From Escarpia spicata (Eukaryota; Annelida; Polychaeta; Sabellida; Siboglinidae), in the NCBI GenBank assembly GCA_963995525.1, contig OZ023209.1, forward strand, positions 68,231,347 through 68,295,346: DNA of 64,000 nucleotides, read 5' to 3'. Positions 24,800-35,890 of this stretch are shown piece by piece (position 1 is the stretch's first letter; every line of letters begins with the position of its first letter). Under the pieces are notes generated by a model. The model worked only from the letters and a program-made list of their open reading frames with translations, did no database searches and was not told the DNA's origin. Both the position numbers and the translations under genes were made by a program.

Positions 24800-26300
24800 C
24801 ATTTTATTATTAATGTAAAATCAGAAAGGAATAGTAAAAAGCACATTTTCACAAAGGACGATATAAGGACATGAGGAAATATTTAGCAAAGATAGGCTAG
24901 AATAACACACTGACGACCAAGGCAGTAAAATAATGCTTGAATATCTTAAAATTGAGTGCATCGTCGATAAATTTGTTCCCTTGGAAAAAACAAAGGAAAC
25001 AGTCCAGAAAAAAACACTTATCGAAAGACGCCATTAGAAAATTAAGTACAAACAAATGGTGTGGAAGTCACATATATATATACTGGAAATGATGAAGACT
25101 ACAATATTTATAAAGAAGCACTTAACCAAGCTACAACTGAAATAAAAAAATTCAAAGAGAAGCTATGAACACAAATTCGCTTGTAGTATAACACATGACT
25201 GCAAGATTGTTATGCATATGTTGGGAGCAAACATAAACTTCAGCACCAGATCGGTCCTCTAAAAGATAGTGCTGGAAATATTATGTCAGAAGGATTCTTA
25301 ATGGCAGAAGACCTGAATGAGTATTTTATTTCGGTGCTTACCAGGGAAGATATTAGTTCACTGCCAGTATCAGAGGCTAAGTTCAAGGGGCGGAATCAGA
25401 CTATTTGGGACAGTAAATGATAAGCCCGGAAAAATTAGCTAAGGAAATAAGGGTTATGAAGCATGCTAAATCACACCAAATTTGCGGTTGACACAAAATT
25501 GTTTAGAAGATTTAAACGTGATGGAGATAGACAGCATTTACAAGATGATCTTGAGAGGTTGATCAAATGGTCTGAGAAGTGGCATATGTTCAATTTTAGG
25601 ACATGTAAACGCCTTCAGACAGAACATGTGATCGAAGATGCACAGTATAAAATGATGGGTGCTGTACTAAGTACTACTATAAAAGATAAGGACATAAGTT
25701 TAACCATCAATGCTGATATGAAGGTTTCAAAGCAGTGCTGAATTGCAGCTTGGAAGGGAAATCAAATCCTTGGATTAATTAGGCGAACTATAGCATATCA
25801 GAAAAAAACCTAATAATACCGCTGTAGAAAACAATAGTTAGGCTTCTTTTAGAATATTGAATACAAGCGTGGGGGCATCATCGCAAGAAGGAGAGAGATA
25901 TGCTAGATATATTACAGAGGAGAGCGACTAAAATGATACAAAAACTGAGGGATCTTAGTTACAAAAACAGCTTAAAGAATGTGGTTTAACAACACTAGAG
26001 ACCAGGAGATTGAGAGGAGATCAGATAGAAGTGTTTAAAACATTGAATGGTTATACAAATATTGATAGAAATATGTTGTCTCAGTTAAGAAAGATAGAAG
26101 GACTAGAGGTCATGAAATTACATTTGTAAAGGAGCAGTGTATATTAGATATAAGAAAGTTCTCAATTTCACAAAGGACTGTAAATTAATGGAACAGATTA
26201 TCTGCTGATTGTGTAGGTGCTAGTAATATGAATATGTTTAGAAATAACATCGCACATACTTCAGAAGGGATACACGTAGATAAAAAGGGTTGGACTCTCG
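24800..26300 (+). mobile_element. CR1-clade LINE relic, internally deleted
   Basis: Order on the plus strand: linker pieces (DYNIYKEALNQATTEI, near 25100), IGPLKDSAGNIMSEGFLMAE and LNEYFISVLTRED (25250-25350), a jump over the palm, then KFAVDTKLFRRFKRDGDRQH and DDLERLIKWSEKWHM (25480-25590), ADMKVSKQC, LERRATKMI-type and TLETRRLRGDQIEVFK sequences (25900-26040), and SFSQRTVN near the end. The LERxQRRATKMI...RRLRGDxIE order is diagnostic of CR1. The FADD active site reads FAVD, and there are many stops. Confidence 0.85.
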
Positions 26301-27450
26301 ATAAGCCAAATGACTTCCTTGTCCATCTGCCATCTAGATTTTATTGTCTGGGTAACAATCTTCTTGTTAAATCGTGTTATGAAACACATTTCATTGACAA
26401 GTATACGTCTATCCTTCATTGTTCCTTTCCCCTGCTCTTGTAATTAAGTTGGGTCTTGCTTGGATAACTCTTGCAAATCAATACTACATTAATTTTCATT
26501 GACCAAATCAAGGTAAACAAGTGAGAGTAACAGGCCGGATGAATATGCTTCTAGTATCTAACAGCGATAAAAGACGGTGCAGTTTTATAACCACTAATGG
26601 AACATACCAATTATTACGTTACACTTTATTATACGACATGTCTAACCAAGGTTCTTTTGCCACTGGATTCATATTAACATGTGCTAAATCGCATAGAATT
26701 TTCGTATGCTATACAACTCGACTAGAGTACGAACACATAATTGTTTATGGCTTCCATCAGCGTTAAACGAGTGATTCGTCCCCGATATGTCATGGCCTGC
26801 ACCGTTTCAAATTATACCGAAAAACACTCTGAACAAGATGTTGACTGGCACATCCTCGTTGATGAAACGGACATCACCGCTCTCGATCGCTGATTAGACA
26901 GTATTTCAAATGTATGTGTGACAATTTATAACCAATCACAATTCCCCAGGCAGAATCCTTCTGCAATCAGACTCGTATAGGTTTCTAATCGACAGATTCA
27001 TAATTTCGATGCAACAAGAAAGTGACACAAACATCCGGTAGAAATAGTTCGTGAAGAAACATCCTGCGTATGTAGCGCCCCAAGTTAGGTAATTCCAACG
27101 TAAGAACTTGTCGGCTTGATGTGTGTACTCACCGAAAAGACGATCACCTAAGGTCACAAGCTGATGAGTTACCAAGTTATCCCTTCCGAAAGACGGATAT
27201 TTTTGCTGGAAGATGCGTTTTGAATGTTGCACTGTCGACTAAAGCAGCCAAAATTATTGTTTGAATGTCAACTCGTTTTCTGGACTTTTTGCTCTGGATG
27301 TCAATATTGCACAATTGGGTAAACTCGTCGCCATTGTTACTTGGCCATCAGCTCACTCAAATACGTTGTGGGTGTAATTAACGTGAATGTTAATCTCGAG
27401 TTGAGCGAGTTTTGCTTGATCTGTGTCTGCAGGAGAGCTTTAGTCGACGT
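26301..27450. other. No recognised gene
   Basis: Open frames at 26521-26766 (+) and 27232-26936 (-) have no recognisable similarity. Confidence 0.3.
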
Positions 27451-27454
27451 GCAG

Positions 27455-27608
27455 TACCATTGCCCTCGCCATCATCCTCTCAGTCATTGGTGCAGTCTCC
27501 TTCAGCGCCATCCGCTCCACCACCAGCGCCCTGGCAATAAATGGACAATACATGAAATCTAACCGTAACTCTCCACCAGCAGCACCGTGGCGACTAAAGC
27601 ACAGAATA
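27455..27608 (+). CDS. Candidate terminal exon with a transmembrane segment
   Basis: After possible acceptors (ctgtgtctgcag at 27420s, gacgtgcag at 27454) an open phase reads TIALAIILSVIGAVSFSAI (a transmembrane-like segment), then RSTTSALAINGQYMKSNRNS and a short basic tail RLKHRI before TAG at 27606-27608. Third codon positions are strongly biased to C in the first 25 codons (GCC CTC GCC ATC ATC CTC), unlike the surrounding DNA. No family was recognised and no upstream exon found. Confidence 0.3.
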
Positions 27609-27882
27609 TAGTATTGATCGAAAACCAGCAGAATAAGCACCTGAAATGCATCTGCCGATATTAATTCTCTACATGCAATAGCACGATTTTAGATTAATGC
27701 TGATAATTTGTGAATATGTGGTTTTGTTGGTTAAAGCAAAAACGCAAACACTGGGCCGCAGGCCAAATTTGTTTCATGGACGGTTTCCAGCATGACCGCG
27801 ATACCCGCGCTAATAATTTGCAAGAACAATTGGCATGGCAATAAAAAATGGACATGTTCTATCGTGGAGCGGTTCTGGTGAT

Positions 27883-28349
<467 letters not shown>

Positions 28350-29055
28350 ATATGATTCGAGATAAAGCTGTCGCCCTTCAAAATTCAATCCGAATATATA
28401 GCTTTATATTTCAAAATTTAAGTTCACCACATAATTTTGTGGCGAAGACGGTGCGCATATCGGAAATGTCAATCCAATGTTTGTTGGTGTTCTACGGTGG
28501 GCGATTTGTCGACTTCGTTACTTCTTTGCAAGTATGAAAACCGCTCAGCCTAACATTGCAGACGTTGTCGCAACCGGAAGCAGACGAAGTAGTGCTAGGG
28601 AATGTAGGCGCGCATTGAATATACCAGATTCAAAGCAATTTTGTATATGCTATTTCGCTTTTAGCAATGGTGCTTGGCAATGATTTGCAAAAATCTGGGC
28701 GGGTTCTAGTTAGTGCAATTGATTTTGCTTTCGCTTTTAACTGGAAAGTGTTTGCTAACCATGGATGGAGTAGTAATTTTAATATTGTCCAAATAATAAA
28801 CTATACCCTTCTCTATATTGAGAAGAGACGCTTCTTTAGCGTCAAATCGTATATATTCAGAATGCCGATAATTTTTTTAATGCTGCATATACATCAGTGC
28901 ATGGAGGCGATTAGAATACGTTCCTCCAATGTTTTTGGTAGAATACTTAGATTACATAAATTACATAACGGCAATTGTGGAAGTTATTTCGGTATAGAGC
29001 TTTCAATTGATAAGACGAATTACGAGCAGTTTTATTAAATTACATGGAAAGACCC
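28350..29055. other. No recognised gene
   Basis: Frames at 28477-28683 and 28667-29038 (+) show no similarity or bias worth naming. Confidence 0.3.
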
Positions 29056-29247
29056 AGGTTGTAAGACTCCATCCCACGTTGAAAGGTTTATAATGGTTGT
29101 AAGACCCCGTCCCTTGTTGAAAGGTTTATAATGGTTGTAAGACCCCGTCCCACGTTGAAAGATTTATAATGGTTGTAAGACCCTGTCACGCGTTGAAAGA
29201 TTTATAATTGTTGTAAGACCCCGTCCCGCGTTGAAAGGTTTATAATG
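29056..29247 (+). repeat. 38-bp minisatellite, five copies (left part)
   Basis: Unit ggttgtaagaccccgtccca followed by cgttgaaaggtttataat. The array is interrupted at 29248 by the solo LTR, resumes at 30088-30112, and the same unit appears again at 31768-31862. Confidence 0.93.
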
Positions 29248-29251
29248 ATTG

Positions 29252-30087
29252 TGTAGAGAATTTAGAATGATAACGCACATGGTATCAATCTTCTTAATTG
29301 CTGGATGTTGTACAGGCTCCGAAAAGCCAATTTATATGCAAATGACTATAGCTGGGGTGGGGGATTTGTTTACATTTGAGGCCATCTGGTTTTGGGGAGG
29401 CAAGAACCCTATACAGAGGTCCTTTGTTCAAGAGGTTACTATAAGTTCACTGACACCCTGACAAGAGTTCTAGAGACCCGTAGACTTTGGGAATGACATA
29501 ACTAAAGGGTCAGCGTCTCACCCAAGGCTATGGTTTTAGCAGTATAAATAAGGGGGATTTGTGGATAATCGGGGCGACTAACATTTCTCGTGAAGCACTG
29601 TCACCGAGCGCCCTGCGAGAAGTACTCAGACTCTCGCAGTACACCCGTGGCAATCAGTTATTCGCAGACTCGGTGAGTAACTCGGTTGCTGTATATAAGC
29701 CGCCGCCGTCTGACTTATCGTTCTGACACCTAGAATTCGGTTGCTGTATATAGGCCGCCGCCGTCTGACTTACTGTTCGGACATTTAGAATATCTCCGTT
29801 ATAATTCGGTTGCTGTATATAAGCCGCCGCCGTCTGACTTATCGTTCTGACACCTAGAATTCGGTTGCTGTATATAGGCCGCCGCCTGAACCTATTGTTC
29901 TGACCTTTATAAATGGGTAGTATTTAGCAGACATAGCCGTATACTGTGTATTAGATATTGTATTGGTAGGGTTTTCCGCATATAATAAACTGTGTATGAA
30001 ATATAACCTGACTTATCATTAGTACGACTGAGTGAGTGAACGTGTGCCCGTAAGCTTCCCTGCCGACCGCTCGACGCAAACGCTACA
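29252..30087 (+). mobile_element. Solo LTR of a retrotransposon (836 bp), ATTG target duplication
   Basis: Starts TGTAGAG and ends GCTACA, so the termini TGTAG/CTACA are inverted. It is flanked on both sides by attg (29248-29251 and 30088-30091), and the 38-bp minisatellite continues across it, which shows a clean insertion. A TATA-like box (tataaataag, about 29543) and an AATAAA (29984-29989) sit in the order expected of an LTR. A 4-bp duplication with TG..CA termini suits Ty3/Gypsy or a related group. No internal coding region is present. Orientation is inferred from the TATA-to-AATAAA order. Confidence 0.85.
29683..29925 (+). repeat. Internal LTR repeat, four copies with TATATAAG/TATATAGG cores
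   Basis: cggttgctgtatata(a/g)gcc starts at 29683, 29738, 29807 and 29862. Offsets of 55, 69 and 55 show a 124-bp duplication of a two-unit block. Each copy contains a TATA-like core next to gccgccgcc. Confidence 0.85.
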
Positions 30088-30112
30088 ATTGTAAGACACC
30101 GTCCTGCGTTGA

Positions 30113-31767
30113 ATAATCATAATAATAATAATAAACACTGTTTATTCACGATAACCTTGTAAAATATACATTTTGTCTTCTTAAGGGTCGTGATTGTAAA
30201 ATATTAGAGTACAGGTAAATGTTATAGAAATGCTAAACAAATTATTTAAATAAAATAGTATATTGCATAATGTAGTTAAGATATGCTTAAATACATATTA
30301 AAATTTAGAAATTATAATTGCAGAAATAATATTTGTAAAATGTGTAGCATCAATAAATAGAATAGAAGACGCTGTGTTAAAATGTTCATTGCATTTGACC
30401 GTGTTGTTCTTGTCGAAACGTTCGAATCGGATTTGAATAGCGCACACTTGTAGTCAGGAGCCAGTCCCTTTACTGCCTTGAACACCAATTGAGATTGTTT
30501 GTATTTCACGCGCTCTGGTAGTGGCAGCCAGTTTAGTTGTTTCAATGGTGGAGCACTTGGAGCTCTGTATTCATAGTTTGTTATGATTCTGGCAGCACGT
30601 CTTTGTAGTTTGTAGATGCGTTCTGATGAATTTGCATTGCCCCAGAGTGTGCTGCAATAGTCCATGTGTGGTATAACGTAGCTGTTGTAGAACGTCTTCG
30701 GTGTTTGGTATGGAAGGTATTTCTTTATTCTGCAGAGAAGTGCCAGGTTTCCGGCAATCGTGTTGTGTGTCTTGTGCACATGGGCGTTCCAAGTGAGGAA
30801 ATTATCTACTTGAAGCCCGATTAGCCTCTCATTTTCGACCACTTGAAGCTTGCCTCCCTTTATGCATATCTCGATATAAGTTTTGTCAAGATGTTGCCAT
30901 TTTTTTCGGGTCGTGATGATCATGATCTTCGTTATGTCAACATTAATAACCATACTGTTTTCATCACACCACTTGGAGATTTCCTGAAGATCATTGTTTA
31001 GGATCTGTTCGATTGTCTGAACATTTTTTCCCGTGGCACTGATGGTGGTGGAATCGTCAGCATACAGGTCCACATAGTTTATCGTTCTTGTGCTTAGGGG
31101 CATGTCGTTCATGAACACTATAAAAACAGTGGTCCCAGTATAGAGCCTTGGGGAACTCCCGTTGTGATCTCAGCTTGTCCAGACAGTTTGCCCTTGAACT
31201 GGACAAACTGTTGGCGCTCTGACAGATACGAAGAGAACCATCGCATTGAATGTTGTGAACATCCGTTGATGGCCAATTTCTGCAGCGGGACACAAGGTCG
31301 AAAGCCTTTCGCAGATTTAGCAACAACACTACACCATTCACTAGTCCACTGTCAATAGCCGTCGCCCACTTATGCACCATGTGGTTCAGTGGTGCATCAC
31401 GTGAGTGATTGGCACGGAAACCCGATTGGCCGTCATGTAGCATGTTATGAGACATGAGATAGGCATACAGACTGTCATGTTCGTGTCGCTCCAATATCTT
31501 GCTAAGAACACACAAGACTGATATCGGTCGGTAGATGCCTTTGTCGTCAGTAGGCCCCTTCTTGTGAATTGGAGTAACCTTTGCAAGCTTCCACAGCGTT
31601 GGAAATTTGCCATTCACAATGCTGTTCTTTATGAGTGCTGTGACAGACACTGTGATGGCAGGCGCAGCTGCCTTCAGCAGCCTAGCACTGATTTTGTCGG
31701 CTCCTGTGGATTTGTCAGGAAGGAGAGCCATGAGTGCTCTGTTCACCGTTTGTTCAGTGATTGAAAT
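30113..31767 (-). mobile_element. L2/CR1-group LINE, RT to 3' end, dead
   Basis: Minus strand, 5' to 3': LLPDKSTGADKISARLLKAA, LAKVTPIHKKG, YRPISVLCVLSKILERH, GQSGFRANHS, VVLLLNLRKAFDLV, then after a frameshift YADDSTTISATGKNVQ, MVINVDITKIMII, ERLIGLQVDNFLTW, VIPHMDYCSTLWGNAN, LQRRAARIITNYEY, LKQLNWLPLPERVKYKQSQL. The first catalytic Asp (LDLRKAFD in relatives) is Asn. YADD is intact, but the region before it is frameshifted. The 3' end is AAT-rich with a (TTA)n-type tail at 30113-30135. The C-terminal residues after about 30430 have decayed. Confidence 0.88.
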
Positions 31768-31862
31768 GTTTATAATGGTTGTAATACCCCGTCGCGCGTT
31801 GAAAGGTTTATAATGGTTGTAAGACCCCATCCCGCGTTGAAAGATGTATAATGGTTGTAATT
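31768..31862 (+). repeat. 38-bp minisatellite, right part
   Basis: Two and a half copies of the unit found at 29056-29247. Just beyond, on the minus strand, 31910-31865 reads DKSCDVDPFPELST, which could be LINE linker. So the repeat could either flank the LINE or lie inside it. Confidence 0.85.
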
Positions 31863-32016
31863 GTGCTAAGTTCTGGAAATGGATCCACATCACATGATTT
31901 GTCTAGATATATTTGTATGATACGCGAACCTCACTAGTCAATGCATGTAGGAAACACTTCACAAATGTAATTTACAACGGTTCGGACAATCATTGTTGTG
32001 AAGAAGTCGCACTAAC

Positions 32017-32385
32017 ATGACCCTGAGAGACACCATCGAGAGGAACACCATCGAGATGGACACCATCGAAAGGGACACCATCGAGAGGGACACCACCGAG
32101 AGGGACACCATCGAGAGGGACACCACTGAGAGGGATACCACCGAGAGGGATACCACCGAGAGGGACACCACCGAGAGGGACACCACCGAGAGGTACACCA
32201 CCGAGAGGGACACCATCGAGAGGGACACCACCGAGAGGGACACCATCGAGAGGGACATCATCAAGAGTGATACCATCGAGAGAGACACCATCGAGAGGGA
32301 CACCATCGAGAGGGACACCATCGAGAGGGACACCACCGAGAGGGACACCATCGAGAGGGACACCATCGGGAGGGACACGGGCCTC
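32017..32385 (+). repeat. 15-bp minisatellite, about 24 copies
   Basis: Unit gacaccatcgagagg with a second common form gacaccaccgagagg. 15 is a multiple of three, so all frames stay open: RDTIE/RDTTE on plus, and VSLSM or GVPLD/GVPLG on minus. A 137-codon frame on plus starts at an ATG at 32017. No upstream promoter or splice signal was recognised. Confidence 0.95.
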
Positions 32386-32629
32386 AGTGAGACTTGTCTG
32401 GCTGCCACAATGACAGACAGAAAACTGTAGAAACAACTCATCATGTCACCACGTTAAGTGGATGACATGACAACAATAACATTGTTTTATTATTGTAATG
32501 CGTCTCAGAAAGGCCATAATTACCAGGTTCATGGTGCAAACAAATGCTGTCAAATTATAATTATTACTGTGTGTATCATTTTAATACTGACATCTATATC
32601 ATCGTGAATGAAATATTTGCTTGTTAGCC
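32386..32629. other. Short unique spacer
   Basis: AT-rich; nothing assigned. Confidence 0.3.
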
Positions 32630-35600
32630 GTACAATACAATACAATACAATACAATACAACTTTATTGTGAAATTATTGAGAAATTGCACGTCTGCCGTC
32701 AACCGCAGTGCTTAAAAACAAAATCAACCCTCACGCACTCATTCATAAAAAATACTAACGTAAACAAGTATTTTACAACAGTACTAGCTTAATTCAAGCA
32801 TTCTCTAAGTAATCATGCAAATCAATTACTATAACTTAGTTTAAATATCACATTTACACACCCACACACTCACACACCCACACACCCACACACCCACACC
32901 CACACCCACACCCACACGCACACCCACACCCACACGCACACCCACACCCACACCCACACCCACACCCACACGCACACGCACACGCACACGCACACGCACA
33001 CCCACACCCATACGCACACCCACACCCACACCCACACCCACACCCACACCCACACCCACACCCACACCCACACCCACACCCACACCCACACCCACACGCA
33101 CACGCACACGCACACCCACACCCACACGCACACCCACACCCACACCCACACGCACACGCACACGCACACCCACACCCACACCCACACCCACACCCACACG
33201 CACACGCACACGCACACCCACACCCACACCCACACCCACACCCACACCCACACACTGCATGCATTGAAGACAGTAGCCGGAGCGGCAACATCAGCATTTA
33301 TCTGTCCATGTGTGCATTGAAAATGTGTATTGCAGACAGTATGAATGAATTCCTATAGCGGGTGGTTCTAGTGCGTGGAGCTCTGTATCTGTTATTCCTC
33401 TCTATCCGTCTGCTGTCAATTTCAGGTCTGAGTGGGTGGGTATCGTCTGCCAAAATCGTCTGTTCTACTGTCCATTATCCGTCTTTCATGGGTGGATATG
33501 AAAGTGACCTGTCCACTCCCTACAATCCCACTTGCTTTCCTGATATATTTATCTAGCCTGTTCCTGTCCTGATTGCTGATATTGCCACTTCAGCACACTG
33601 CACCAAAATAAAGCACACTGTTCACCGCTGAAATATAAAACATTTGAAGCCGTTTTTGACGTACATTAAAGGATCTCAGTATCCGTAAGAAATACAACCG
33701 AGTATGCAGTTTCTTTCAGTTTGCTGTCTAGTGCCCAAATACTTGTACTTGTACCAAGTACTTGTACTCATCCACCTTTTCCACTACTTCTCCTTTGATG
33801 ACCACGTCTCTATAATTTTTACTCTTCTAAAATCAACTATCAGTTCGATAGTCTTACCCACATTGAGCTGAAGGTAGTTGTCGTCACACCATCCCACAAA
33901 CCTATCCACTTTTCGTCTGTAGTCTGTCTCATGGTCATCAGTAGTGAGTCCAGTCAGTCCTGTATCGTCAGCAAACTTGGCCATGGGACATGAGTCATTA
34001 GAACGTCTGTAATCAGCTGTGTATAGGGAGAAGAGGAATGGTGCAAGAACTGTCCCATGGGGGCCCCTGTGTTCATGTTCACTGGGTCAGAGGTCACGTT
34101 TGGTCCAATCCTCACATACTGCGGTCTGTTCGTCAAGTAGTCCAGTATTCATAAGACAGCCGGTGAATTAACTTTCATTCTCATTAGTTTCTCTGCCACT
34201 AAATGAGGATTTATTGTGTTAAAGGTACTAATAAAACCAAAGAACATCAAGCGAACACCAGGTTGTTCTAAATGAGAATGAATGTTGTTTAACATCCTCA
34301 ACACCTCTTTCTTCTGTATGCAAACTGCCACGGCTCCAGACAATCAGCAAAAATTTCTTTGAGTTTGATGAGAATAAGCCTTTCAAAAGCCTTCACAACC
34401 ACATAAGCGAGCGCAACTGGGTGCAGGTCAATCTTTGTTTGAACATACTTTTTCTTGGGTATAGGTATAATGCATGAAGTTATCCACTGATGTGGAATCT
34501 TGCACTCAGCCAGAGACAGATTGAAAATACGAGTGACAGTGTAGCACAGCTGTTCCGCACACTGCTTCAGGATAATTGGTTTAATCCCATCAGGCCATCC
34601 CGCTTTACTGGCATTTATCCTTTTGAACTGCTCTAACACCTCCTCTTTGGAAACCTTAATATGGTCTCCCTGATTTCGCACCAGAGCAGGACTGACTAAT
34701 CTCTCCTTAAAACTGTCCCTCTCTTTACTAAAATCCTGTTTATCAAACCTGGCATAAAAATCATTCAGGCCATTCGCATCCTTCACTGTTCCCTTGCTTT
34801 TCCACTCATCACCACCATTCTTCCCTTTGTACCTACTCATAATGTTCATCCCCTCCCATGCCATCTTCATGTTATTCCCCGTACAACAATCTTCTATCTT
34901 CCTCTTATACTGCTCTTTCCCCTTCTTGATCACAGACCTGACCTCCCTCTGTATTTCTATCAAGTCACCCATTCTTTTCTCTTCAAATGCTTTCTTTTTC
35001 TTGTTCAAAACCTGTTTGATTTCTTTTTTAACCCAGGATCACATTGTCCACACAGAAAGAAATGTAATCTGTTAAACAATCTGTCAGTTCACACACGTCA
35101 CTCGACATGTCAACAAACACATCCCAGTCGGTGCATTCCAAACTCCCTTTCAATGTGCCGAGTCACTGGCTGGACCAGTCTAACACAGTTCTGGTGAGGG
35201 GTGGTTCGCGTTGCAGTCGGGGTCTGTAGCGTGGAAGCAGATTGACCAAACTGTGGACAGAACGTCCTAGCGGCAGCAACGGAACAGACCGGTATGCATC
35301 TACAACGTTTGAATATAACAAGTCTAACGTTTTGTCTTTTCTTGTGGCACAAATGACGTGCTGGTTGAACTTGGGCAGCACCTTCTTCAAGTTACAGTGG
35401 TTAAAGTCCCCCGTGATGATAATGAGCGAGTACGGAGCGCTGGTTTGTAGGTCATGCACATGCTGAGCAGTCGTCTCTGTTGCGTCATTTGCTCTGGCTG
35501 ACGGTGGCACATACGCTGTCACTGACAGCACGTGTGTAAACTCGCGGGGCTAGTAGTAGGGCCGCATACCAAGGGTCAACATCTCTACACCCGGTAAACA

Positions 35601-35890
35601 ATGCTTGTGCTTGACAGTGACATTGTTTATGTGATACCTTTTCTGATTGAAAAAAGTACACACACCCCTCCGCCTTTCTTTCCCGAGTCCCTTGTTCGGT
35701 CACCCCTATACATTGAAAATCCCTCAAGTTGTAAAGTTGTCCTGTCCCCTCCGTCTTCCTTCCTTCCTTCCTTCAATTGGGCGGTACGCAATGGCTTCAG
35801 AAGACCGGAGCCTTACCTCGGGTATGTCGCTCGCCAAGCCGTGTACAACATCGTGCTGTCGTGATGCATTGTCCCCTCACGGCTAAGGGT
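32630..35890 (-). mobile_element. Nearly complete Rex1/Babar-like LINE (endonuclease plus RT), dead
   Basis: Minus strand order. Endonuclease: KKGGGVCVYF, CLPGVEMLTLGMRPYY-like, VTAYVPPSARAND, IIITGDFNHCNLKKVLPKFN, RKDKTLDLLYSNVVDAYRSV, LGRSVHSLVNLLPRYRPRLQ. Linker: EEKRMGDLIEIQREVRSVIK. RT: WITSCIIPIPKK, HPVALAYVVVKAFERL, ADCLEPWQFAYRR, FFGFISTFNTINPHL, TGAPMGQF, MAKFADDTGLTGL, LNVGKTIELIVDFRR. C-terminal remnants occupy 33600-33360 and a (TTGTA)n 3' tail 32662-32632. The endonuclease SDH reads SVH, the RT D/F-SAFNTI region is FISTFNTI, and several frameshifts split the frame. The 5' end at about 35890 is truncated inside the endonuclease. The hexamer array at 32853-33253 has grown in its 3' UTR. 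Confidence 0.9.
32853..33253 (-). repeat. (CCCACA/CGCACA)n hexamer array
   Basis: About 67 hexamers, mostly cccaca with scattered cgcaca runs. Val-Gly/Val-Arg, Cys-Gly and Trp-Val frames are artefacts. Confidence 0.97.

Noticed and set aside
32841..33297. Cys-Gly and Val-Gly repeat frames (antifreeze or keratin-like appearance)
   Set aside because: Hexamer array in a LINE 3' UTR.
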